48,863 bases of DNA from an uncultured Lachnospiraceae bacterium. GTDB taxonomy: Bacteria; Bacillota; Clostridia; Lachnospirales; Lachnospiraceae. The notes beneath the pieces were generated by a model. It had not been told where the DNA came from, ran no database searches, and worked only from the letters and a program-made list of their open reading frames with translations. The position numbers and the translations under genes were made by a program. Location: contig CANOVJ010000026.1 in NCBI GenBank assembly GCA_947570615.1, forward strand, positions 1 to 48,863. The letters run 5' to 3'. Below, piece after piece: positions 41,498 to 48,863 of the stretch (position 1 is its first letter; every line of letters starts with the position of its first letter).

Positions 41498-42460
41498 ATG
41501 AGAAGAAATAGTAGAAGAAAAGATCTTGGCAAAGAACGGTTTCTGATGGCGGCCTCGGCGGTACTGGTTCTGGGCTCCCTGACAGCTACCGGCCTGTGGC
41601 TGGGAAGGGACAGTCAGGATGAAGAATATGTAGTAGATTTAAGCTCCATCGAAAACGCTGCGGCGGCAGGAGCGGCAACGGGCATGGAGGGAACACTGGC
41701 GGAGGATCTGGCCCAGATGGCTCCCAGCGACGATCTGGATTACGATCCGTATTTCCAGGAGACAAATTCACAGAACGTAGAGAACCCGGATCAGACCGGG
41801 GAGGAGAATACAAATGCTGGCAGCGATACAAACGTCGACAGCGATACAAATGCTGACAGCAATATAAACGCCTCCGGAAATACGGACGCCGCCGACGACG
41901 CGGGTAATGCCGCTGATGATGCCGAAAAGAAATCCTCACAGAGCGCGGCAAAAACGGAAAAGAAGGAGGAGGGAAACGAGACCGGGGAATCCCTGGAGGA
42001 GGAAGGAGCTCAGGCCCTTTCCACCGCCATGCAGCCGGCCCTCACCTTCAGCGACGGCGATATGCTCTTATGGCCTGTGGTGGGAAATATCCTGATCAAT
42101 TACAGCATGGACAGAACGGTCTATTTTCCCACCCTTCAACAGTATAAGTATAATCCGGCCATTATCATCCAGGCAAACGAGGGGGATCTGATCACGGCGG
42201 CTTCCGCGGGAAAGGTGATCAGTGTCTTTACGGATCCCCAGATCGGAAACGGGATCACCATGGAGCTGGGCGGCGGATATGAGGCCACCTACGGACAGCT
42301 CTCCAATATTCTCGTGTCGGAGGGAAGCTATGTGGCCGCAGGGGATGTGATCGCGGAGGTTTGCGCTCCTACCCGGTATTTCAGCGTGGAGGGAACCAAC
42401 GTCTACTTTAAGCTGACCAAAGACGGACAGCCTGTCAACCCCATGACCAAATTAAGCTAA
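41498..42460 (+). CDS. spoIIQ: M23/LytM-fold sporulation protein, SpoIIQ-like, apparently lacking zinc ligands
   Basis: SpoIIQ is a forespore membrane protein that joins SpoIIIAH across the septum. This 320-residue protein has a membrane anchor (about 14-36), a long acidic linker with five 6-residue repeats (codons 104-133, units such as DTNVDS and DTNADS) and a C-terminal LytM/M23 fold (about 190-320). Where active M23 enzymes have HxxxD and HxH, this one reads KYNPAI and VYFKLT, and YGQL replaces YxHL, so zinc binding and endopeptidase activity should be lost. Known SpoIIQ proteins vary in exactly this respect. Its position directly after spoIID supports the name. Confidence 0.78.
   Translation: MRRNSRRKDLGKERFLMAASAVLVLGSLTATGLWLGRDSQDEEYVVDLSSIENAAAAGAATGMEGTLAEDLAQMAPSDDLDYDPYFQETNSQNVENPDQTGEENTNAGSDTNVDSDTNADSNINASGNTDAADDAGNAADDAEKKSSQSAAKTEKKEEGNETGESLEEEGAQALSTAMQPALTFSDGDMLLWPVVGNILINYSMDRTVYFPTLQQYKYNPAIIIQANEGDLITAASAGKVISVFTDPQIGNGITMELGGGYEATYGQLSNILVSEGSYVAAGDVIAEVCAPTRYFSVEGTNVYFKLTKDGQPVNPMTKLS
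41807..41896 (+). repeat. Five 18-bp tandem repeats within the spoIIQ-like gene
   Basis: Units encode NTNAGS, DTNVDS, DTNADS, NINASG and NTDAAD, in register with the reading frame. The first three are most alike at the DNA level (GATACAAATGCTGACAGC type). They lengthen the linker between membrane anchor and LytM-like domain. Confidence 0.75.
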
Positions 42461-42475
42461 GGAGCATGGAATAAA

Positions 42476-43672
42476 ATGTTGTATATTATCGGCGGGCGGG
42501 TTCTGACCATGGCCGGGCAGAGCTGGGAGAAGGGATATCTGTGTATTGAAAACGGAAAGATAAAGGAACTGGGGCCGGTGAAGGATGGAGCCCCTTTTCC
42601 GCTGCCGCAAAAAGCCCGGGTCATCAATGCGCTGGGGTATCTGGTGATGCCCGGCCTGATCGAGGCCCACTGCCATATGGGGATCACGGAGGAAAAAAAG
42701 GGGATGGAGGGCGACGACTGTAACGAGACGGTAGATCCCATCACCCCCCAGCTTCGCGCCCTGGACGCCATCAATCCCATGGACGCGGCCTTTGACGACG
42801 CCCTGCGGGCGGGAATCACCTCGGCCATGATCGGGCCGGGAAGCGCAAATGTGGTGGGAGGGACCTTCTGCTTCGTGAAAACCAGCGGCAGGTGTATCGA
42901 CGATCTGGCGGTCCTCTCCCCGGCGGCCATGAAGATCGCCTTCGGGGAAAATCCCAAGGTGAACTATTCCGGGCAGGGGAAGTCCCCCGCCACCCGGATG
43001 GCTATTGCGGCCATGCTGCGGCAGGAGCTTTTTAAGGCGCAGCGCTATTATGAAAAGAAATGTGCCGGAATGAAGCGTCAGGAGGAGGACTTCCACTATG
43101 AGGCCTGGGTCCCTGTATTTGAGAGAAAAATCCCCTTAAAGGCCCACGTCCACCGGGCGGATGATATCCAGACAGCCATCCGCATTGCCCGGGAATTCCA
43201 TCTGGATATGACGCTGGATCATTGCAGTGAAGGGCATCTGATTCCGGAGAAGATCCGGGAATCCGGTTTCCCGGCGATTGTCGGGCCGGATCTGGCCAGC
43301 CGCAGCAAGATCGAGGTGCAGAACATGGCCTTTAAGACCATAGGTATCTTAAGCCGGGAGGGAGTAAAGACGGCGATCACAACAGATCACCCCGTATCCC
43401 TCATCCAGTCCCTGCCGGTCTGCGCCGGATTCGCGGTGAAGTCCGGCCTTGAGGAGATGGAGGCGCTTAAATCCATCACCATCTATCCGGCCGAAATCTG
43501 CCGGACAGACCACAGAGTAGGCTCCCTGGAGGTGGGAAAGGATGCGGATATCGCCATTTTTGACGACCTGCCCATCCGAGTGGCCGCCAGGTGTATGTGT
43601 ACCCTGATCGAGGGGAAAATTGTATATGCGGATGAAAGCTTTTCTTTACCGGATAGGGAAAAGAAGGTATAA
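42476..43672 (+). CDS. Metal-dependent amidohydrolase (imidazolonepropionase-like)
   Basis: The 398-residue protein is a TIM-barrel amidohydrolase. Its metal-binding elements are MPGLIEAHCHMG (first HxH), KAHVHRADD, TLDHCSEGH and TAITTDHPVSLIQ (late Asp). The beta-sandwich parts at both ends (GGRVLTMAGQSWEKGYLCIE; VGSLEVGKDADIAIFDDLPI) are typical. Relatives hydrolyse cyclic amides, imidazolones or peptides, and the substrate here is not evident. The gene starts 15 bp after the spoIIQ-like stop with a GGAGC site, so the two may be cotranscribed despite unrelated functions. Confidence 0.85.
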   Translation: MLYIIGGRVLTMAGQSWEKGYLCIENGKIKELGPVKDGAPFPLPQKARVINALGYLVMPGLIEAHCHMGITEEKKGMEGDDCNETVDPITPQLRALDAINPMDAAFDDALRAGITSAMIGPGSANVVGGTFCFVKTSGRCIDDLAVLSPAAMKIAFGENPKVNYSGQGKSPATRMAIAAMLRQELFKAQRYYEKKCAGMKRQEEDFHYEAWVPVFERKIPLKAHVHRADDIQTAIRIAREFHLDMTLDHCSEGHLIPEKIRESGFPAIVGPDLASRSKIEVQNMAFKTIGILSREGVKTAITTDHPVSLIQSLPVCAGFAVKSGLEEMEALKSITIYPAEICRTDHRVGSLEVGKDADIAIFDDLPIRVAARCMCTLIEGKIVYADESFSLPDREKKV

Positions 43673-43690
43673 TAAGGGCGGTTTCTTTCC

Positions 43691-43718
43691 ACTGTCTGCC
43701 GTCTTTATGGCAGGCAGT
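43691..43718 (+). terminator. Hairpin after the amidohydrolase gene
   Basis: ACTGTCTGCC (43691-43700) pairs with GGCAGGCAGT (43709-43718), ten pairs with one wobble and an 8-nt loop. No T tract follows, so it may be an attenuator or processing site instead. Confidence 0.4.
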
Positions 43719-43744
43719 GAAGAGAAGAGATGGGAGGAAATGAG

Positions 43745-45265
43745 TTGCACAGAGGAAGAAGACTGGCGATATTGCTTCTGGCGGTTTTTCTGACGGGATG
43801 CGTGGCCGGGCAGGATGCGCCGGAGAAAGTGGATACCAGGCGCAGCGGGGCGGATGCCGGAGAGACTGGCGCGGGAATGGATTTGCAAAAGGCGCCGGGT
43901 GACGGAGCGAACCCGCAGGATGCGCAGACCGCGGAGGCGGAGCAGACGCAGGAGCCTGTGTCCGACATTGTGGGGATCTGTGTCAACCGGACAGGCTACA
44001 TAACAGACGCCGTAAAGCTGGCGGTTTTCTGCGGCAGCGAGCTGCCGCAGGAATTTCAGGTCATAAGACAGGCGGACGGCGAAACCGTATTTACCGGAAC
44101 GCTTAAGGATCAGGGATATCGCAGGCAGGACCAGGAATATACTGGTTATGGGGATTTTTCACAGGTGCAGGAGCCGGGGGGCTATTATATAGAAGCGCCG
44201 GTTCTTGGAAGGTCTTATTTTTTTGAGATAGGGGACAGTGTGTATGAGGACGCCCTGCGGGAACTTTCCGGCCGTTATGTGCGGTACTGGGAGGGCGGAG
44301 CGGCTTTCCGGGAGGAGCGTTCTGTTCTGGAGGCCGTCAGGGAGACGGCGGTTTTGCTGCTGGCCTGTGAGCTCAACGGGGACTGTCTTTCGGATGAGAC
44401 GGGGGCGGAGGAAGGCGCAAACGGGATACCGGATCTGCTGGACGGGATCAGATCTGAGGTTCAGTGGCTTTTGGAAATGCAGGATGCGCAGACCGGGGCG
44501 GTCTGCGGGGATCCTGCCCGGGGCCAGGAGGAGGAAGGAGAGGGCGGCGGGCAAAGTCCTGATCCGGTCTCTTCCGCGGCGTTCGCCATGGCCCTTGCCA
44601 GATTCAGCTATCTTTATCAGGATTATGATACGCAGTTTGCCACCGAATGCCTCAAGGCGGCGGATCGGGCGTGGGTATACGTGGAGCAGAGCGGGAGCGC
44701 GCAGGCGGACGGGTGGAGGTTTGCCGCCGCCGCGGAGCTCTACCGGGCTTCTGGCAGGAAGAGCTTTCACGATTATGTGGCGGGCTATCTTTCAGAAAAG
44801 GATTATCAGAGCAGGATGGATGAGAGTATGTTCTGGGGATGTGCGGCCTATCTCTCCACCAGGCAGCCGGTAGAGCTTTCCCTGTGTGAGGAGATCACCA
44901 GGGCGCTGATGGCCCGGGCGGATGAGGCGGCCAGAGCGGCCCAGGGCTCCCCCTTTCTGGCAAGGGAGTGCGGCCCGGACGGGGATTGCGGAAAGCTGCT
45001 GGAGGACGGCATGTACTTAAGTCTGGTCAATCATATGGTGAGCAGCCGGGAATATGAGCTTGTGGTGGAGAACTGTCTGCATTATCTGCTGGGAAGGAAC
45101 AGGCTCTCCGTCAGCTATCCCGGGGAAGGGGAGGAGGACCTTAAGACGGCGGAAAATGAGACTTTGAAGCCTCCCGGGCGCGGGAGCTGGGGGCGGGCGG
45201 AGGACGGAAGCATGATTTTTCTGCTCAGCGAGACCCTGTGCTGGCAGCGGGAGCATGGAGAGTGA
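43745..45265 (+). CDS. GH9-like lipoprotein, probably catalytically degenerate
   Basis: The 506-residue protein has a lipoprotein signal (LLLAVFLTGC, Cys19), an acidic tether, an Ig-like CelD_N domain (ICVNRTGYITDAVKLAVFCG to about residue 165) and a helical domain resembling glycoside hydrolase family 9 (GANGIPDLLDGIRSEVQWLLEMQ; HYLLGRNRLSVSY). The DAGD segment that carries the GH9 catalytic bases, expected before IPDLLDE, is not present, and the late His/Arg and Glu signatures are also not recognisable. It may bind glycans or peptidoglycan rather than cut cellulose. TTG 43745 is preferred because GGAGG precedes it by 7 bp; ATG 43730 is possible. It lies just upstream of ddl and murF. Confidence 0.68.
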   Translation: MHRGRRLAILLLAVFLTGCVAGQDAPEKVDTRRSGADAGETGAGMDLQKAPGDGANPQDAQTAEAEQTQEPVSDIVGICVNRTGYITDAVKLAVFCGSELPQEFQVIRQADGETVFTGTLKDQGYRRQDQEYTGYGDFSQVQEPGGYYIEAPVLGRSYFFEIGDSVYEDALRELSGRYVRYWEGGAAFREERSVLEAVRETAVLLLACELNGDCLSDETGAEEGANGIPDLLDGIRSEVQWLLEMQDAQTGAVCGDPARGQEEEGEGGGQSPDPVSSAAFAMALARFSYLYQDYDTQFATECLKAADRAWVYVEQSGSAQADGWRFAAAAELYRASGRKSFHDYVAGYLSEKDYQSRMDESMFWGCAAYLSTRQPVELSLCEEITRALMARADEAARAAQGSPFLARECGPDGDCGKLLEDGMYLSLVNHMVSSREYELVVENCLHYLLGRNRLSVSYPGEGEEDLKTAENETLKPPGRGSWGRAEDGSMIFLLSETLCWQREHGE

Positions 45266-45426
45266 GGACGGGAGCATTCTTTCCGGGCTTTCGGGACACC
45301 TTTCTCCGGGTGAAATATCCTGCGCACTTTTTGCAAGGCGGCAGGCAGTAAATTCCCTTTTATTTTTTTATATCAGGATGTAAGGTAATAGGAAAAGAAA
45401 TGACAGAAAGGAACAGGGATCAGGAT

Positions 45427-46470
45427 ATGAAGATTGTTGTGCTGGCCGGGGGGATCAGCTCGGAGAGGGATGTGTCCTTAAGCTCCGGGGCGACCATTTA
45501 CCGGGCGCTTAAGGAGAGAGGACACCAGGCAATCCTGCTGGATGCATATCTGGGTTATGAGTGGGAAGACAGACAGGAAGCGGAGAACATAAGCGGCATT
45601 TTTGAGAGCGGCAGAGACTGGGCGGGAGAGCTGGGCGGCGTTGCCGAGGATAATCCGGACATCAGCCAGATCAGAGCGCTGCGTCCGGACGGGGATAAAA
45701 ATTTCTTCGGCCCCAATGTGATCCGCCTCTGCCAGGCGGCGGACGCCGTGTTTATGGCCCTTCACGGGGCCGACGGGGAGAATGGCAAGGTGCAGGCCTG
45801 CTTTGACCTGATGGGAATCACCTACACGGGAACGGACTATGTGAGCTCTGCGCTGTGTATGGATAAGGGGATCACCAAGGAGATTTTTGCCTGCCACGGG
45901 ATCCCCACACCGGCGGGCTTTCGCATGAAAAGGGGAGAAAAGGGCGGGAAGGTATCCTTCCCCTGCATCGTAAAGGCCTGCTGCGGCGGCTCCAGCGTGG
46001 GGGTGTGCATCGCCATGAAAGAGGAGGATTATGCCGGAGCGCTGGAGGAGGCTTTCCGGTATGATGAGGAAGTGATCGTGGAGCAGTATATTGCGGGCAG
46101 GGAGTTCTCGGTGGGAGTCATGGACGGAAGAGCCCTTCCGGTTATCGAGATGGCGCCCCTTGCGGGCTTTTACGATTACAAAAACAAATATCAGCCCGGG
46201 CTTACCGTGGAGACCTGTCCGGCGCAGCTCTCCCCGGAAAAGACCAGGGAAATCCAGGAGTATGCGCAGAAAGCCTTTGCGGCCCTGCGGCTTAAAAGCT
46301 ACGCCAGGATGGATTTCCGGATGAGCCCCCAGGGAGAGATCTATTGTCTGGAGGCCAACACCCTTCCCGGCATGACGCCCACCTCCCTTCTGCCCCAGGA
46401 GGCGGCGGCGGAGGGCGTGTGCTTCGGGGAGCTGTGCGAAAAAATTCTGGAGGAGGCGCTGAAGCGCTGA
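45427..46470 (+). CDS. ddl: D-alanine--D-alanine ligase
   Basis: This ATP-grasp enzyme joins two D-alanines for peptidoglycan precursors. The 347-residue protein shows VLAGGISSERDVSLSSG at the N terminus, ALHGADGENGKVQACFDLMG, GGSSVGV, YDYKNKYQPG and EANTLPGMTPTSLLPQ, covering the ligand, ATP and magnesium sites. KACCGGSSVGV replaces the usual KP before the glycine-rich loop. About 25 residues after position 50 appear inserted relative to short Ddl proteins. ATG 45427 is chosen for its homology start (MKIVVLAGG) and AGGG spacing; an ATG nine codons upstream is in frame. It is followed by murF 58 bp later, a classic functional pair. Confidence 0.93.
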   Translation: MKIVVLAGGISSERDVSLSSGATIYRALKERGHQAILLDAYLGYEWEDRQEAENISGIFESGRDWAGELGGVAEDNPDISQIRALRPDGDKNFFGPNVIRLCQAADAVFMALHGADGENGKVQACFDLMGITYTGTDYVSSALCMDKGITKEIFACHGIPTPAGFRMKRGEKGGKVSFPCIVKACCGGSSVGVCIAMKEEDYAGALEEAFRYDEEVIVEQYIAGREFSVGVMDGRALPVIEMAPLAGFYDYKNKYQPGLTVETCPAQLSPEKTREIQEYAQKAFAALRLKSYARMDFRMSPQGEIYCLEANTLPGMTPTSLLPQEAAAEGVCFGELCEKILEEALKR

Positions 46471-46528
46471 CGCGGGGGCGGCAGTATGCCGGCCGGACCG
46501 GTTAAAGAAGGACTACGGGAGAATAGAC

Positions 46529-47935
46529 ATGAAGAATATGACGTTAAAAGCAATCGCAGGGGCCTGCGGGGGGACGCTTTGCATGGGGAGGCGGCAGGAT
46601 AGCCCGCAGGACGGGGAGCGGGAGGCCACCTGCGTGGTCATCGACTCCCGCAGGATAGAGCCGGGCGGGATATTCATCGCCGCCAGAGGAGAGAATGCCG
46701 ACGGCCACAGCTTTATTCCCCAGGTCGCCGAAAAGGGGGCGCTGGGGGTGGTCTGCGAGCGGGAGCCGGTGGGCTGCGATATCCCTTATATTCTGGTAAA
46801 GGATTCCTTTAAGGCATTGAAGGACATTGCGGAGTATTACCGGGCCGGTCTCTCCATCCCGGTGGTGGGGATTACAGGCAGCGTGGGAAAGACCAGCACT
46901 AAAGAGTTCATCGCCGCGGTGCTTTCCGTTCGGTTTAAGGTTTTAAAGACGGAGGGGAATTTTAACAACGAGATCGGCCTGCCCCTGACGGTGCTCTCCA
47001 TCCGGCCGGAGCACGAGATCGCCGTGCTGGAGATGGGGATCAGCGATTTCGGGGAAATGCACCGCCTGAGCAAAATTGCCAGGCCGGATGTGTGCGTCAT
47101 GACTAATATTGGCCAGAGTCATCTGGAGAGACTGGGCAGCAGGGAAGGAATTCTGAAAGCCAAATCGGAGATCTTCGACTTTATGAACCCGCAGGGCCAT
47201 GTGTTTGTCAACGGGGACGACGATCTTCTGCGGCTCATGAGGGAGAAGGACGGCAGGAGGGTGATCCATTTCGGGAAGGATTCCGCCAACGAAATCTACG
47301 CCTCCGACCTGGAGAGCCGGGGCCTTTCGGGAACCCGGGGCGTTATCCACGCCGGACTTAAGGTCTTTCCGGTGGAGATTCCCCTTCCGGGAGATCACAT
47401 GGTGCTGGACGCCCTGGCCGCGGTTGCGGTGGGGCAGGAGTTTGGCCTCACGCCCCGGGAGATCGCCCGGGGAATCGGGCAGGTGGAGATCGTAAAGGGC
47501 AGGGGGAATGTGATGGCGCTTCCCTTCTGTACGGTGATCGACGGCTGCTACAATGCCAATCCGGGTTCCATGAAGGCGGCCCTGCAGATGCTGACTCTGG
47601 CCTTTGAGCGGAAGGTGGCCATTTTGGGGGATATGTTTGAGCTGGGCGATGATAAGGAGCGTCTCCACGGGGAGGTGGGGATCTGCGCACTGGAGCAGGG
47701 GATCGACGTTCTGGTCTGTACGGGGGAGCTTTCCCGGCATATGTATGAGAAGGCCCTTTCCTTTGCGCGGGAAAAGGGCTGTGCGGACAGGATGGAAATT
47801 TACTACTTTGAGAACAGGGATGAAATGCTTGGAGAGCTGCCTCATATCCTTAAGAGGGGGGACGCGGTGCTGGTCAAGGCTTCCCATGGAATGCAGTTTG
47901 AAAAAGTGGTGGAGTGGCTGGAGAAGAAAAAATAG
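46529..47935 (+). CDS. murF: UDP-N-acetylmuramoyl-tripeptide--D-alanyl-D-alanine ligase
   Basis: MurF adds the D-Ala-D-Ala made by Ddl to the UDP-MurNAc tripeptide in the cytosol. The 468-residue protein has the N-terminal uridine-binding domain (VIDSRRIEPGGIFIAARGEN), the central ATPase domain with P-loop GITGSVGKTS (114-123) and NFNNEIGLPLTVL, and the C-terminal ligase domain (DGCYNANPGSMKAAL; GDMFELGDD). Length and motifs are complete. It forms a likely operon with ddl. Its stop codon overlaps the first base of a stem shared with the converging plsC gene. Confidence 0.96.
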   Translation: MKNMTLKAIAGACGGTLCMGRRQDSPQDGEREATCVVIDSRRIEPGGIFIAARGENADGHSFIPQVAEKGALGVVCEREPVGCDIPYILVKDSFKALKDIAEYYRAGLSIPVVGITGSVGKTSTKEFIAAVLSVRFKVLKTEGNFNNEIGLPLTVLSIRPEHEIAVLEMGISDFGEMHRLSKIARPDVCVMTNIGQSHLERLGSREGILKAKSEIFDFMNPQGHVFVNGDDDLLRLMREKDGRRVIHFGKDSANEIYASDLESRGLSGTRGVIHAGLKVFPVEIPLPGDHMVLDALAAVAVGQEFGLTPREIARGIGQVEIVKGRGNVMALPFCTVIDGCYNANPGSMKAALQMLTLAFERKVAILGDMFELGDDKERLHGEVGICALEQGIDVLVCTGELSRHMYEKALSFAREKGCADRMEIYYFENRDEMLGELPHILKRGDAVLVKASHGMQFEKVVEWLEKKK

Positions 47936-47960
47936 AGGCCGGCGATTAAAAGCCGGCCTC
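47935..47960. terminator. Bidirectional hairpin overlapping murF and plsC ends
   Basis: GAGGCCGGC (47935-47943) pairs perfectly with GCCGGCCTC (47952-47960) around GATTAAAA. It starts in the last base of the murF stop codon and its right half encodes the last plsC codons. CCTCTTT follows on the plus strand. Confidence 0.6.
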
Positions 47961-48686
47961 CTCTTTAATCCTGAAGTAGGACTCCTCTATCAGGCTCTGG
48001 GTGTAAGCGCCGATGCGCTTCTGGTTTTCTCTGGACAGATCTTTGATATAGATGGGACTGCCGTATTCCAGAATAACCCGGGTCTTTCGAATCCAGGGCA
48101 GATGATCCTCGAAGATATCGCCCGAATTGTAGAGGGTCATGGGAATGATGGGGCATCCTGTCCTGGCGGCGATCTTAAAGCTTCCCTCGTGAAACTCCAT
48201 AAAGGTGTGATTCACCCGGTTTCTGGTTCCCTCCGGAAAGATACACACGGAAATCCCGTTTTTCACATCCTCGATGGCGGTCAGAATCGTTTTGAGCCCC
48301 TGCTTTACGTCGTTTCGATCCAGAAACAGACAGTGAAGGTTGCGCATCCAGTCTTTCAGAAGAGGCCAGCGCAGCATCTCCTTCTTGGCAATGTATCCGG
48401 TAGGGCGCGGAACCCGGGCATAGGTGATCACAATGTCAAAATAGCTTCTGTGGTTTCCGATATAGAGGACAGGAACATCCTTTGGCACGTTTTCCTCTCC
48501 CCTCACATCCAGCCGGACCCCTGAGAGAAACAGAACCACACGGAACGCCCATGTCACAATGGCGAGGGAGCTTCTGTCCTTTAAGGGCATATTATATTTC
48601 CCGATGATCCACTCGGCGATCAGAAGGGGAATGCTCAATACAAGAAAGGAGACCAGAAAAACGGCCACTAAAATTAATCGTATCAT
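47946..48686 (-). CDS. plsC: 1-acyl-sn-glycerol-3-phosphate acyltransferase
   Basis: PlsC adds the second acyl chain to form phosphatidic acid at the membrane. The 246-residue protein has an N-terminal membrane segment (about 3-29), the catalytic NHRSYFD (NHx4D motif, 78-84), the acceptor-binding FPEGTRNR (150-157) and an IIPMTL-type motif IV. ATG 48686 (MIRLILVAVFL) is preferred by family length; the frame stays open for 37 further codons without family similarity. It converges on murF and shares its terminator hairpin. Confidence 0.9.
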   Translation of the reverse strand: MIRLILVAVFLVSFLVLSIPLLIAEWIIGKYNMPLKDRSSLAIVTWAFRVVLFLSGVRLDVRGEENVPKDVPVLYIGNHRSYFDIVITYARVPRPTGYIAKKEMLRWPLLKDWMRNLHCLFLDRNDVKQGLKTILTAIEDVKNGISVCIFPEGTRNRVNHTFMEFHEGSFKIAARTGCPIIPMTLYNSGDIFEDHLPWIRKTRVILEYGSPIYIKDLSRENQKRIGAYTQSLIEESYFRIKEEAGF

Positions 48687-48841
48687 GATGGGGTCTGTGT
48701 CCTTTGGGGTAAATTTTGATTCAGTGAGCTGACCCGCCAGGTGAGGCGGCGTCTGCTCTTTCCAGTATAAAGGATAAAAAAGGATTTGGCAACACAAACC
48801 CGCATAAACACAGGTTAAACTTATAAACCGATATGCACCGC

Positions 48842-48859
48842 GGCACCATTTGTGGTGCC
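48842..48859. repeat. Perfect palindrome at the window end
   Basis: GGCACCA (48842-48848) and TGGTGCC (48853-48859) form a 7-bp stem with a 4-nt loop. The region 48687-48841 shows nothing else except the plsC upstream sequence. Its nature cannot be judged at the edge. Confidence 0.35.
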
Positions 48860-48863
48860 ACGT

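Overview
The window reads as chromosome of a spore-forming Firmicute, most likely a Lachnospiraceae / Clostridium cluster XIVa gut bacterium. The evidence is spoVT, spoIID and a spoIIQ-like gene, a T-box leader before ileS, type II-A cas genes, Firmicute promoters (for example TTGACA-17-TATAAT at 5454-5482), strong AGGAGG ribosome sites and many Clostridia-typical families (PF09820/PDDEXK_9, PocR-AraC regulators, corrinoid methyltransferases). Species cannot be fixed from sequence reading alone. No rRNA, tRNA, complete insertion sequence or prophage was recognised.

Layout. 1-2000: AT-rich end of a type II-A CRISPR locus, with a 5'-truncated cas1, intact cas2 and csn2, and a leader ending in ATTTGAG directly against a single repeat-like sequence with no array behind it. 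A tiny self-contained transcription unit encoding a 27-residue peptide follows. 2100-5320: an AAA-ATPase-like/PD-(D/E)XK protein, spoVT and a C39-like protease. 5450-14880: a five-gene dipeptide-type ABC transporter operon, then a GH95 alpha-L-fucosidase and an M20 amidohydrolase. 14840-25475: housekeeping genes: pncB, an Eis-like acetyltransferase, T-box-controlled ileS, glycogen phosphorylase and a polyphosphate:AMP phosphotransferase.

25523-32112 is a corrinoid methyl-transfer module on the minus strand: a corrinoid protein, a fused reductive reactivase and two UroD/MtaA-family methyltransferases. It surrounds a plus-strand PocR-AraC regulator, and the divergent region holds three matching 9-bp half-sites. 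No MttB-type methyltransferase is present, so one UroD protein is the likely substrate enzyme. 32280-33170 is gene debris (LacI fragments). 33063-35411 holds a methyltransferase, then a low-GC islet (XRE regulator, DUF2461).

35587-48686: a YbhJ-like aconitase-family hydratase, a DUF368 membrane protein, a calcium-binding-repeat protein behind a sigma-28-type promoter, spoIID and a zinc-ligand-less spoIIQ-like gene (engulfment), an amidohydrolase, a degenerate GH9-like lipoprotein, ddl and murF (cell wall), and plsC.

The most notable non-genic signals are a short palindromic element seen twice abutting stop codons and once apparently inserted in frame inside the corrinoid reactivase gene, the emptied CRISPR locus, the AraC-type operator and the sigma-28-like promoter.
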